Shown here piece by piece: positions 15,841 to 23,728 of a DNA stretch of 64,000 nucleotides. Position numbers and translations under genes: made by a program. The notes below the pieces were generated by a model. It was not told the origin of the DNA. It saw nothing but the letters and a program-made list of their open reading frames with translations, and made no database searches. Each line of letters begins with the position of its first letter. Position 1 is the first letter of the stretch. The stretch spans positions 1 through 64,000 of the forward strand of contig DXLU01000027.1 of NCBI GenBank assembly GCA_019414565.1. Reading direction: 5' to 3'. Origin of the DNA: Collinsella sp. (GTDB taxonomy: Bacteria > Actinomycetota > Coriobacteriia > Coriobacteriales > Coriobacteriaceae).

Positions 15841-17154
15841 ATGAAGCTCACTATAGAATCGATGACCTACGGCGCCGACGGGCTGGCGCACGCCGACAAC
15901 GGCAAAGCCGTCTTTGTGCAGGGCGCCGTGGCAGGCGACACCGTCGAGGCCGAGGTCGTACAGGACGGCAAGTCGTTCATGCGTGCCCGCACCACCGAGA
16001 TTCTGGAGCCAAGCCCCGATCGCATTCAGCCTCCCTGCCCCTTCGTGGGCATCTGCGGCGGCTGCTCGTGGGGCAATCTCTCACGCACGGCACAGCTCGC
16101 CGCCAAGGAGCAAAACCTGCGCTCCACGCTCGAGCGCATCGGCAAGTTCGCTCCTGAGCAGGTCGATGAGTTGGTACAGCCCATCTGCCACACCAAGGAC
16201 GACTGGGGCTACCGCAATAAAATCGAGCTCGAACCGACCGTCGTCAACGGTCGCGTGCGTCTTGGCATGCACGGTGTCGACCCCAGCAAAATCGTGACCG
16301 TCGATACGTGCCCGCTGTTCGACAAGCGCTTCCCGAAGGCGCTCAAATCGGTCGTCGGCGCACTCAACTATCTAAGCGGCAGCCATGACTTGGGGCTCGA
16401 ACGCGTGGGCATTCGCGCATCACGCCGCACCAAGGCACTCGAGGTCGCACTCTGGACGTCCACAGGCTCTTTTCCGCGCTCGCAGGTCTCCCGCGTGCTG
16501 GCGGACGCCGCTCACCCCACGAGCATCGTGCGCGTGATGAGCAAGGGCGAAAAGAAGGCCCGCCGTGTCTCCAAGGTCGAAATGCTCGCCGGAGAGGGCT
16601 CATGGACCGAGAATATCGCCGAGGGTCAGATGCGCTTGTCTGCCCCGTCTTTTTTCCAGGTCAACACCAAGGGTGCCGAGATTTTGATCGAGCTTGTCAT
16701 GGAAGCACTCGACCCGCAGGAAGACGAGCTTGCCGTGGACCTGTACTGTGGTGCCGGCACCTTTACCCTGCCGCTCGCCCGCCGCTGCGACTTTGTCGCC
16801 GCCGTCGAGGCCTACGGCCCCGCCGTGCGCGACCTGCGCCGTAACCTGGAGATCAACAAGCTTGATAACGTCGACGTCATTGGCGGAGACGCGGTGCGCG
16901 AGTTCCCCGACCAGGATGCCGACGTCTTGGTGGTCGACCCGCCACGCGCAGGCCTGGCACCCGAGGCCATCGACCTCATCGCTAGCACGAGTGCGCGCGA
17001 TGTCGCCTATGTGAGCTGCGACCCTGCCACCCTGGCACGCGACCTTAAGCGCTTTGTCGAGGAAGGCACCTTCTTCCCCGTAAAGATCACGCCAGTCGAC
17101 CTGTTCCCACAAACCTTCCACTGCGAGACCGTCGTCCACCTTAGGCGCAACTAG
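15841..17154 (+). CDS. rlmD: 23S rRNA (uracil-5-)-methyltransferase, RumA/RlmD type
   Basis: 437-aa class I SAM-dependent RNA methyltransferase. An N-terminal TRAM domain (about 1-55) is followed by the 4Fe-4S cysteines in CPFVGICGGC plus a later Cys in DTCPLF. The SAM-binding motif is VDLYCGAGTFTLPLA, with VVDPPRAGL and the catalytic Cys in YVSCDPATLARDL near the C-terminus. It probably methylates a uridine in 23S rRNA (or tRNA as TrmFO/TrmA-like members do); the Fe-S cluster favours the RumA group. The start at 15841 fits the TRAM domain; an in-frame ATG at 15805 would add 12 unrelated residues. Confidence 0.88.
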   Translation: MKLTIESMTYGADGLAHADNGKAVFVQGAVAGDTVEAEVVQDGKSFMRARTTEILEPSPDRIQPPCPFVGICGGCSWGNLSRTAQLAAKEQNLRSTLERIGKFAPEQVDELVQPICHTKDDWGYRNKIELEPTVVNGRVRLGMHGVDPSKIVTVDTCPLFDKRFPKALKSVVGALNYLSGSHDLGLERVGIRASRRTKALEVALWTSTGSFPRSQVSRVLADAAHPTSIVRVMSKGEKKARRVSKVEMLAGEGSWTENIAEGQMRLSAPSFFQVNTKGAEILIELVMEALDPQEDELAVDLYCGAGTFTLPLARRCDFVAAVEAYGPAVRDLRRNLEINKLDNVDVIGGDAVREFPDQDADVLVVDPPRAGLAPEAIDLIASTSARDVAYVSCDPATLARDLKRFVEEGTFFPVKITPVDLFPQTFHCETVVHLRRN

Positions 17155-17189
17155 ACTGTTTGCCCAAGGCCACGCCCGATGATTTTTCT

Positions 17190-17248
17190 GGGACGGGGAT
17201 TAAATAATCAATTTGTACCAAATGATTATTTAATCCCCGTCCCTTTTT
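17190..17248 (+). terminator. Perfect 21-bp hairpin with T-run after rlmD
   Basis: Arms 17190-17210 (starts GGGACGGGG) and 17223-17243 are exact complements around a 12-base loop, followed by TTTTT. It works as a terminator by form but is also a long GGGAC-ended hairpin like others in the window, and may be a REP-type element recruited as a terminator. Confidence 0.7.
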
Positions 17249-17333
17249 AAACATTGGGAAATCGAGCGTGGCAAGCGCATGTCTTCGGGGTATAAGACGC
17301 CTAATTGTATGCCGCCTTACGAAAGGAACTCTC

Positions 17334-17876
17334 ATGCCCAGCGTTGCCGTTCTCGCCGCCGATGGCTTTGAAACGATTGAATGCCTGACCATGGTCGACG
17401 TCATGCGTCGCGGCGGCGTGCGCGCCACGCTCGTCTCGATCATGCCCACGCGCGAGGTCGTGAGCTCGCTGCAGATTCCCGTAACCTGTGATGCGCTCTT
17501 TGACGAAATCAACTTTGACGAGTACGACTGCGTCGTGCTGCCCGGCGGCCTGCCCGGTGCCACCAACCTGCGCGCCGACCAGCGCGTCTGCGACGTAGTC
17601 TGCGATTTCGCCGCGACCAAGCACGTTGCCGCCATCTGCGCCGCCCCGTTTATCCTGGGCGAGCTTGGTCTACTCGAGGGGCGCCGCGCCACATGCTTCC
17701 CTGGCTTTGAGAAGAGCTTCCCCGAGGGTGCCTATACCGGCGACAAGGTCACGCACGACGGCAACATCATCACCGCCAGCGGCATGGCCCAGTCGCTCCC
17801 CTTTGCACTTGAGCTGTTGCGTATGCTCGCCGGTGACAAGGCTGTCGAGAAGGTTGCCGAGGGCATTCAGCTATGA
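17334..17876 (+). CDS. DJ-1/PfpI family protein
   Basis: 180-aa single-domain DJ-1/PfpI protein. The family pattern is clear: VAVLAADGFETIECLTMVD with the conserved Glu (about residue 14), DCVVLPGGLPGATNL, and the nucleophile elbow Cys in AAICAAPFILGELGLL (about 104). DJ-1-like proteins act as glyoxalase/deglycase-type or chaperone-like stress proteins; the exact reaction here is open. AAAGGA lies eight bases before the chosen ATG. It overlaps maf by four bases (ATGA), so the two are translationally coupled. Confidence 0.9.
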   Translation: MPSVAVLAADGFETIECLTMVDVMRRGGVRATLVSIMPTREVVSSLQIPVTCDALFDEINFDEYDCVVLPGGLPGATNLRADQRVCDVVCDFAATKHVAAICAAPFILGELGLLEGRRATCFPGFEKSFPEGAYTGDKVTHDGNIITASGMAQSLPFALELLRMLAGDKAVEKVAEGIQL

Positions 17877-18454
17877 TTTTGGCTTCGCAATCACCGCGCC
17901 GCATCGAGTTGATGCGCGAAGCGGGCTACGACATCCGCGTCATTCCCGCTGACATCGACGAGACTCCTTTTGATGACGAGGCCCCGCTTACGCTTGTCGA
18001 GCGCTTAGCTCGCGCTAAGGCTGCCGCCGTTGCCACCGAGCACGCCGAGCCCAATGAGCTGACCATCGCGGCCGACACCATCGTCACCTTCGATGGCAAG
18101 CTTTTGGGCAAGCCGGCAAACGAGGACGAAGCCCGCACCATGCTCCATGAGCTCTCGGGGCGCACGCACCAGGTCGCAACCGGCGTCTGCATCGTTAGAG
18201 CCGGAGACGTCACAGCCCCGCACGCCGCCGAGAGCCTGTCGTTTGTCGATGTGACCGACGTGACGTTCTATGAGCTTACCGAAGAGCAGATCGAGCGCTA
18301 TGTTGCCTCCGGCGAACCCATGGACAAGGCCGGGGCCTACGGCATCCAAGGCACAGGCGGCCGCATGCTTGTGCACGATATTTCGGGTGACTTCTACAAC
18401 GTGGTGGGCTTGCCCATCGCTCGCGTCGCACGCGCGATTCAAAAACTCTCGTAA
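17873..18454 (+). CDS. maf: Maf family nucleoside triphosphate pyrophosphatase
   Basis: 193-aa Maf/YhdE-like pyrophosphatase, thought to hydrolyse non-canonical or canonical NTPs (dTTP, UTP or m7GTP, depending on subgroup) and linked to septum inhibition. Signature elements are ILASQSPRRIELMREAG at the N-terminus, the catalytic Asp in TIAADTIVTFDGKLLGKP, and YVASGEPMDKAGAYGIQG. The start ATG overlaps the stop of the DJ-1/PfpI gene. A GC hairpin (TGGCGCTGGG/CCCAGCGCC, about 18462-18486) follows the gene without a T-run. Confidence 0.94.
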   Translation: MILASQSPRRIELMREAGYDIRVIPADIDETPFDDEAPLTLVERLARAKAAAVATEHAEPNELTIAADTIVTFDGKLLGKPANEDEARTMLHELSGRTHQVATGVCIVRAGDVTAPHAAESLSFVDVTDVTFYELTEEQIERYVASGEPMDKAGAYGIQGTGGRMLVHDISGDFYNVVGLPIARVARAIQKLS

Positions 18455-18461
18455 TTGCATC

Positions 18462-18486
18462 TGGCGCTGGGTATCCCCCAGCGCCT
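18462..18486 (+). terminator. Hairpin after maf
   Basis: GGCGCTGGG and CCCAGCGCC form a strong stem just after the maf stop. It lacks a T-run, so partial read-through to the peptidase gene is possible. Confidence 0.5.
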
Positions 18487-18554
18487 ACAATTTTGCCGTA
18501 CCGTACGGATCCCGACCGGGCATAAGGCCCGGCGGAAAACCGATAGGAGAACAC

Positions 18555-19556
18555 ATGGACACACTGCTCGAAGCCATCGATGTTTGCAATGTCGATGGCT
18601 TTTGCTTTGGCAACTATACGGACGAGGAGGCTGGCACCGGCTGCACCGTAATCGTGGCGCCCGAGGGTGCCACCGGTGGCGTTGACGTACGTGGTGGCGC
18701 CCCCGCTTCGCGTGAGACCGACCTGCTGCGTCCCGAAAACACCGTCGATAAGGTCCACGCCGTCTGCCTTTCGGGCGGATCGGCCTTTGGCCTCGAGGCT
18801 GCAAGCGGCGTGGCCCGCGAACTCGAGAGCCGCGGCATTGGTCTGCCCGTCGGCCCCACGCAGGTGCCCATCGTGTGCTCCAGCTGTATCTTCGACCTTG
18901 CCTTTGGCGACCCCACCGTTCGCCCCGACATTGAGGCCGGCATCGCCGCCGTGCGCGAGGCGCTCGACCACACCCCCACCAAGCTCGAACAGGGCAACGT
19001 AGGCGTCGGCACGGGCGCTACCGTGGGTAAGCTCATGGGCCCCGCCACCTGCATGAAGGCCGGCCTTGGCGCTGCCGCCGTGGCGCTCGGCCCCATCAAG
19101 GTGGGCGCCGTGGTCTCGGTCAACGCCTGCGGCAACGTTGTCGACCCCTTCACCGGCGAGTGGGTCGCCGGTATGCGTGCCGCAGCCGATAGCGACCAGA
19201 TCGTCGACATGGAACTCGCAGCCTTTGCCGCCGCCGGATCCATGCAGATGCCGCTCGACCGCACCAACACCACCATCAGCTGCATCGTCACCAACGTGGA
19301 ACTCACTAAGGCACAAGCCACCAAGGTCTCTCAGATGGCCGCAGACGCCTACGCACACGCCATCCGTCCCACGCACACTACCAACGATGGCGACACCATC
19401 TACACCCTCGCCAGCGGCAAACTAGGCGCCCAGGCAAGCGCCGCCGTTCCCCTAGACCTACTGGGCATGCTCGCCGTAAGGGCCCTGGAAACCGCCATCG
19501 TAAACGGAGCCAAAACCGCCAAAACCTCCCACGGCACCCCCGGCGCCGCGAAGTAG
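18555..19556 (+). CDS. P1 (S58, DmpA-like) family peptidase
   Basis: 333-aa protein of the DmpA/BapA family, self-processing N-terminal-nucleophile aminopeptidases acting on D-amino or beta-aminoacyl peptides. Matching segments include CLSGGSAFGLEAASGVARELE (split here at residues about 75-95), VGVGTGATVGK, VNACGNVVDPFTGEW and the DRTNTTISCIV stretch near residue 236, where the conserved Ser/Thr following the asparagine is the expected cleavage/nucleophile site. ATAGGAGA lies five bases before the ATG at 18555. It is followed by a convergent intergenic region with two large structured elements. Exact substrate unknown. Confidence 0.87.
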   Translation: MDTLLEAIDVCNVDGFCFGNYTDEEAGTGCTVIVAPEGATGGVDVRGGAPASRETDLLRPENTVDKVHAVCLSGGSAFGLEAASGVARELESRGIGLPVGPTQVPIVCSSCIFDLAFGDPTVRPDIEAGIAAVREALDHTPTKLEQGNVGVGTGATVGKLMGPATCMKAGLGAAAVALGPIKVGAVVSVNACGNVVDPFTGEWVAGMRAAADSDQIVDMELAAFAAAGSMQMPLDRTNTTISCIVTNVELTKAQATKVSQMAADAYAHAIRPTHTTNDGDTIYTLASGKLGAQASAAVPLDLLGMLAVRALETAIVNGAKTAKTSHGTPGAAK

Positions 19557-19568
19557 CCTAACCTGACC

Positions 19569-19693
19569 GGTTGCCCGGTGGGGCTTGGTTATGTTTGCTG
19601 CTCTACAGTCCTGGCTCGCACGAAGAACACATTAAGTGCTCTTCGGCTCGTGCGGAACTCGCGACAAACATAACCAAGCCCCACCGGGCAACC
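19569..19693 (+). repeat. Structured intergenic element, family 1, copy A
   Basis: Perfect 29-bp outer arms (19569-19597 and 19665-19693) enclose a 67-base core. The core contains GTCCT near its left end, an inner hairpin around CACATTAAGTG, and GCGGAA near its right end. The core is about 85 percent identical to the reverse complement of copy B, but the outer arms differ. Confidence 0.8.
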
Positions 19694-19786
19694 TACCAAC
19701 CAAGCCTTTTCAGCCCAGGCCCCTGTGTACCGCGCGTCTAAGATCTTCAAATTCAGACAGCCTGACAATCGATTCTTATAGCAGAA

Positions 19787-19894
19787 GCCCCTTGGCCTTT
19801 AGTTTGATACAAGTTCCGCACGAGCCGGAAAGCACTTAATGTGCTTTCCGTGCGAGCAGGACTGTTCGCAGTAGCAAACTAAAGGCCAAGGGGC
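19787..19894 (-). repeat. Structured intergenic element, family 1, copy B
   Basis: Perfect 20-bp outer arms (19787-19806 and 19875-19894) enclose a 68-base core. Read on the minus strand the core gives ACAGTCCT, GCTCGCACG, a hairpin around CACATTAAGTG, then GCTCGTGCGGAACT, as in copy A. The two copies point toward each other's genes from a convergent intergenic region. Confidence 0.8.
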
Positions 19895-19927
19895 CCAGTC
19901 AACCTATCAGCAGCGATTACTCGGCAG

Positions 19928-20959
19928 CTAGTTGAATTTGAAGATCTTTGAGGCAAGACGGTATAGGCCGAGTGTGGTTTTGTCTCCCGCCCGTCCGCGC
20001 AGGTTGGTGAAGAAGCCGACCACACCGTAACGTGCACGACGATACATACGCTCGTCATAGGCCTTCAAATCATTCCACAGCGTCTTCAGACGCTCATCGG
20101 CACAATCCTCGTCGGAAAGCTTGGTGAGCACCGAGCAGATCGCCATCATCATGGTGAAGTAGCCCATCATGTACGAACGCAGACGCGACGACTCGACATC
20201 GCTGTACAGGTGGTACGACTCCATCATGATACGCGTAACACGGAACTGCTGGTCCAGACGCTTGACCATCGTGGCCTCGTTGACACTCTGGCCCTCGCGA
20301 CCGATAAAGTAGCGATAGAGGTCGATGTCGGCGTAGTACATGGTCTTGCAACGCGGCAGCGGCACGTAGGCGTAGATGTTGTCCACATAGAACGTGTGCG
20401 GCGGCATGGGCAGGTTGGACTCGCGCAGCACATCCGTGCGATAGCACAGGCTGTGCATGAGCAGATTCTGGTCCAAACGGAAATGGCCGATCTGGTCCCA
20501 GGTAAAGATCTTTTTTCGAGGCAGGGCAAACTTGTAACCAATGGCCGTATGCGTACCCTCGTAAACCTTCTCGTACACGTAGTTCGAGATAAACAGGTCA
20601 ACGCGCTGGTCGCGCTCTTCAAAGCCGCGCAGAATCGACAGCATGGTCGAAAGGGCAGCGCCGTCAAGCCAGTCGTCCGAGTCGACGACCTTGTAGTAGG
20701 TGCCCTGCGCCTCGCGCAGACCCGAAAGGACGGCAATACCGTGGCCGCCATTCTCCTGGTGCACCGCGCGGATGATTCCAGGATAACGGGCCTCCCACTC
20801 GTCGGCCTTGGCGGCCGTCTCGTCCTTGGAGCCGTCGTCCACCACGATAATCTCGATATCGGTGGCGTAATTGCTCCCCTCCAAGATGGAGGTGATGCAA
20901 TGGTCCATGTCCTTGGCGGCGTTATATGAGGGAATACCGAATGTTATGACTTTATGCAT
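19928..20959 (-). CDS. Family 2 glycosyltransferase
   Basis: 343-aa GT-A fold glycosyltransferase. The nucleotide-sugar domain begins ITFGIPSYNAAKDMDHCI and has IIVVDDGSKDETAAKADEW (DDGS), AVHQENGGHGIAVLSGL and the metal-binding DSDDWLDG (DXD-like). The start ATG at 20959 lies inside the last codons of glf (8-bp overlap), so it is translationally coupled to the UDP-galactopyranose mutase. That coupling suggests transfer of galactofuranose or another sugar to a cell-surface glycan. No membrane segment; acts at the cytoplasmic face. Confidence 0.9.
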   Translation of the reverse strand: MHKVITFGIPSYNAAKDMDHCITSILEGSNYATDIEIIVVDDGSKDETAAKADEWEARYPGIIRAVHQENGGHGIAVLSGLREAQGTYYKVVDSDDWLDGAALSTMLSILRGFEERDQRVDLFISNYVYEKVYEGTHTAIGYKFALPRKKIFTWDQIGHFRLDQNLLMHSLCYRTDVLRESNLPMPPHTFYVDNIYAYVPLPRCKTMYYADIDLYRYFIGREGQSVNEATMVKRLDQQFRVTRIMMESYHLYSDVESSRLRSYMMGYFTMMMAICSVLTKLSDEDCADERLKTLWNDLKAYDERMYRRARYGVVGFFTNLRGRAGDKTTLGLYRLASKIFKFN

Positions 20960-22154
20960 GGCAGGCGATAATCTCATCCGAAAGATCGAGGGCAGAATTG
21001 GTCACGGCGTCCATATCGTAGTAACGATACTCGGCCAGACGACCCACCGGGTGGAAGTTCGTCAGGTTCTGGACGCGCTCAAGGTAGCGCTCATAGAGCT
21101 CACGGTTCTCGGGCTCCAGAATAGCGTAGTACGGCGTCTCGCCCGAGCCGGGCGTATAGGCCTTGGAGTACTCCTTCATGATGGTGGTCTTGCCGGGCAG
21201 GACCTGACCAGTCATGTTCTTGAACTCGGTGATGCGCGTGTAGTCCTCGCTCGTGGTGTAGTTGACGGTGCCCACGGGCTGGAACTGATCCATATCGAGC
21301 GTCTCGAACTTCATGTCGAGCGTGCGGTACGGCAGCGCGCCCAGGTCGAGGTTGAACAGCTCATCGAGCGGACCGGTATAGACGATCTCGCCGCCGTAGA
21401 CCTTGCCATCGATCTTGACGGTGGTCTCGTCGATTTCAAAGAGGTCGCGGGCGTCTACGTCACAGAATACGTCGATCAGATCGTGATCGAGCATATGCTC
21501 GAACAGCGCGGTATAGCCGTCCTGCGGCATGCCCTGGAAAGGAGCCTGCGGGAAGTAGCGATCGTCATCGCCCACAAAGACGGGAACGCGGCCGGTGATC
21601 GAGGGGTCGATCTGGTCGGGCGTCTGGCCCCACTGCTTCATGGTGTAATGCAAAAAGACGTTCTCATAGACATAATCGGCGACCTCGGCAAGATCCGGGT
21701 CGTTCTTCTTGCGCAGCTCCATAATGGGCACCTTGACGTCCTTGCCAAAGGTCTCCACGAGCTTTTGGTACAGCTCCTCGCCGCGCTCATCGCCAAAGGC
21801 GAGCTTGAGGCTCGCATGGTTAAAGGGTACGGGCATGAGGGTGCCGTTGATGTTGGCGAGCACCTTGTGCTGGTAGTCCGTCCACTTGGTAAAGCGCGAC
21901 AGGAAGTTATGGACGCGCTCATTAAAAGTGTGATAGATGTGCGGACCGTACTCGTGGACCAGGATTCCGGCCTCGTCAGTGCAGTCGTAGGCATTACCCG
22001 CGATGTGGCCGCGACGCTCCAAAACGGCAACACGATAGCCGATGGTCTCGGCAAGACGGCGGGCGCAAACGGCACCGGCATATCCAGCACCGACGACAAT
22101 CATGTCGTACGCGCCGGCGTTAAAGCCTTCAGGCAGGCCTGAGGTAATCTGCAT
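20952..22154 (-). CDS. glf: UDP-galactopyranose mutase
   Basis: 400-aa flavoenzyme converting UDP-galactopyranose into UDP-galactofuranose. The N-terminal FAD-binding Rossmann motif VVGAGYAGAVCARRLAE (about residues 20-36) is followed by RGHIAGNAYD and HEYGPHIYHTFNERV, all diagnostic. VYTGPLDELF and GRLAEYRYYDMD complete the family pattern. AAGGAG lies six bases before the ATG. The partner glycosyltransferase overlaps its 3' end, giving a two-gene galactofuranose unit for a surface glycan. Confidence 0.96.
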   Translation of the reverse strand: MQITSGLPEGFNAGAYDMIVVGAGYAGAVCARRLAETIGYRVAVLERRGHIAGNAYDCTDEAGILVHEYGPHIYHTFNERVHNFLSRFTKWTDYQHKVLANINGTLMPVPFNHASLKLAFGDERGEELYQKLVETFGKDVKVPIMELRKKNDPDLAEVADYVYENVFLHYTMKQWGQTPDQIDPSITGRVPVFVGDDDRYFPQAPFQGMPQDGYTALFEHMLDHDLIDVFCDVDARDLFEIDETTVKIDGKVYGGEIVYTGPLDELFNLDLGALPYRTLDMKFETLDMDQFQPVGTVNYTTSEDYTRITEFKNMTGQVLPGKTTIMKEYSKAYTPGSGETPYYAILEPENRELYERYLERVQNLTNFHPVGRLAEYRYYDMDAVTNSALDLSDEIIACHA

Positions 22155-22252
22155 CGATACTCCTTGTCAAAAGCCACGGGCTCGTTAGCTGGGCTTTTCT
22201 CGAACATTCTTCGAGACATATTTATCAGAGCGATTATAGCGCTAATGCGTCC

Positions 22253-22258
22253 TATAAT
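22253..22258 (+). promoter_or_regulatory. Candidate pta promoter -10
   Basis: A consensus TATAAT at 22253-22258, in the glf-pta divergent region; no good -35 is seen 17 bases upstream. The pta start is 128 bp downstream, leaving a leader with a hairpin at 22312-22332. Confidence 0.4.
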
Positions 22259-22311
22259 GAGCTTGCCACACAAGGAAAGCTCAAGCACCGCGGCGTACAA
22301 ATTTGAAAGGT

Positions 22312-22332
22312 AAACCCGCTAGCAGCGGGTTT
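22312..22332 (+). promoter_or_regulatory. Hairpin in the pta leader
   Basis: AAACCCGCT and AGCGGGTTT form a perfect 9-bp stem with a 3-base loop, followed by ATT. It could be a weak terminator or a leader attenuator ahead of pta. Confidence 0.5.
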
Positions 22333-22385
22333 ATTCGTGAACAGCCGGGCGCCTGGAGCTTAGTGAAACGCTTGTAAGGAGTAAC

Positions 22386-23366
22386 ATGAGCGATTTCCTT
22401 AACCGTATGAAGTCTGCCGCCAAGGCCGACCTTAAGACGATCGTCCTGCCCGAGGGCGAAGATCCGCGCACCATCGTCGCGGCCACCAAGATCATCGAGG
22501 AGGGCCTGGCAAAGATCGTCATCCTGGGCAACCCCGACGAGATCAACGTTCCCGGCGCTACCGTCATCGACCCGCGCAATGCCGAGAAGCACGAGGAGTA
22601 CGCACAGAAGTTTGCCGAGCTCCGCGCCAAGAAGGGCGTCACCATCGAGCAGGCTCGCGCCCAGGTGATGGACGCCACCTACTTTGGCACCATGATGGTC
22701 AAGATGGGCGACGCCGACGGCCTGGTCTCCGGCGCCTGCCACTCCACCGCCGACACCCTGCGCCCTGCGCTTCAGATCCTCAAGACCGCCCCGGGCACCA
22801 AGCTGGTCTCGGCCTTCTTCGTGATGTGCACCGACACCCCGCAGTTCGGCACTGACGGCACGCTGATCTTCGCCGACTGCGGCCTCAACATCAACCCGTC
22901 CTCCGACGAGCTCTCCGAGATCGCCATCGCCTCCGCTCACTCCTGGTCCACCTTCATGGGCAACGTTGAGCCGCACGTGGCCATGCTCTCCTACTCCACC
23001 ATGGGCTCCGCTGGCGGCGAGGTCGCCAAGAAGGTCCAGGAGGCCGTGAAGTTCTGCAAGGAGAAGGCTCCCGAGCTCGCCATCGATGGCGACCTGCAGC
23101 TTGACGCCGCTATCGTCCCCACCGTCGCCCAGCTCAAGGCTCCCGGCTCCTCTGTCGCCGGCAAGGCCAACGTGCTCGTATTCCCCGACCTCGAGGCCGG
23201 CAACATCGGCTACAAGCTGGTCCAGCGCTTCGCCGGCGCCGACGCCTACGGCCCCATCCTGCAGGGCATCGCCAAGCCGGTCAACGACCTGTCGCGCGGC
23301 TGCTCTGCCGACGACATCGTGGGTGTCGTGGCCATCACCGCTGTCCAGGCTCAGATGGCTGAGTAG
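22386..23366 (+). CDS. pta: Phosphate acetyltransferase
   Basis: 326-aa phosphotransacetylase, converting acetyl-CoA and phosphate to acetyl phosphate and CoA for ATP formation by acetate kinase. Family segments are LKTIVLPEGEDPRTIVAA, GLVSGACHSTADTLRPALQI (around residues 113-132), FADCGLNINPSSDEL and VLVFPDLEAGNIGYKL. Short (PTA-domain only) form without the N-terminal DRTGG extension. CTTGTAAGGAG precedes the ATG. Divergent from glf and convergent with the acetate kinase genes, so not in one operon with them. Confidence 0.95.
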   Translation: MSDFLNRMKSAAKADLKTIVLPEGEDPRTIVAATKIIEEGLAKIVILGNPDEINVPGATVIDPRNAEKHEEYAQKFAELRAKKGVTIEQARAQVMDATYFGTMMVKMGDADGLVSGACHSTADTLRPALQILKTAPGTKLVSAFFVMCTDTPQFGTDGTLIFADCGLNINPSSDELSEIAIASAHSWSTFMGNVEPHVAMLSYSTMGSAGGEVAKKVQEAVKFCKEKAPELAIDGDLQLDAAIVPTVAQLKAPGSSVAGKANVLVFPDLEAGNIGYKLVQRFAGADAYGPILQGIAKPVNDLSRGCSADDIVGVVAITAVQAQMAE

Positions 23367-23381
23367 CGGACGTATCCCCTC

Positions 23382-23508
23382 GGGACCCCACAGGGTAAAG
23401 CTCTGAAAACGTCCTCGGACATGTCGGAAGCCCCCGCTGCGCACTACGTGCGGCGGGGGCTTCCTCCGTCCTGCGGAATGTTTTCAGAGCTTTACCCTGT
23501 GGGGTCCC
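23382..23508 (+). repeat. Structured intergenic element, family 1, copy C
   Basis: Perfect 29-bp outer arms (23382-23410 and 23480-23508; arm starts GGGACCCC) enclose a 69-base core. The core starts GTCCT, ends GCGGAAT and holds a strong inner hairpin (GGAAGCCCCCGC arm). Core length, GTCCT and GCGGAA match copies A and B while stem sequences differ. Confidence 0.75.
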
Positions 23509-23671
23509 TGCCGCTACGTGGTATTCAGGGAATCTGGAGTGGACGGCGGCTTGGCTACGAGCTGGGGCTGAGGATCTGAATGCATGGGCGACGTTGCTGA
23601 GGGCGTATGTGTTTGGAATCGATCACTTTGGATCTGAGCGGCAAAGCTTGGGTCGTCGTCCTTCTGCCAAC

Positions 23672-23709
23672 AAAAAGGCCTCCGGAGCCGTTTGCTCTGG
23701 AGGCCTTTC
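23672..23709 (-). terminator. Terminator after first-listed ackA
   Basis: On the minus strand, AGGCCTCCAGAGC pairs with GCTCCGGAGGCCT and is followed by TTTTTG. Confidence 0.85.
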
Positions 23710-23728
23710 ATTCAATTGCAAATGAGCG

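Larger units (their letters stand above)
19557..19927. other. 371-bp convergent intergenic region
   Basis: No gene supported. Almost all of it is two large bipartite hairpins (19569-19693 and 19787-19894) in opposite orientation with a shared core, separated by 93 bases without visible features. Confidence 0.75.
23367..23728. other. 362-bp convergent intergenic region between pta and ackA
   Basis: No gene supported. Contains the large structured element at 23382-23508, about 160 bases with no visible feature (23509-23670), and the ackA terminator at 23672-23709. Confidence 0.7.

Noticed and set aside
22281..23444. 387-codon minus-strand frame opposite pta
   Set aside because: Shadow of the phosphotransacetylase gene; sequence is Gly/Val/Asp repeats without any domain.
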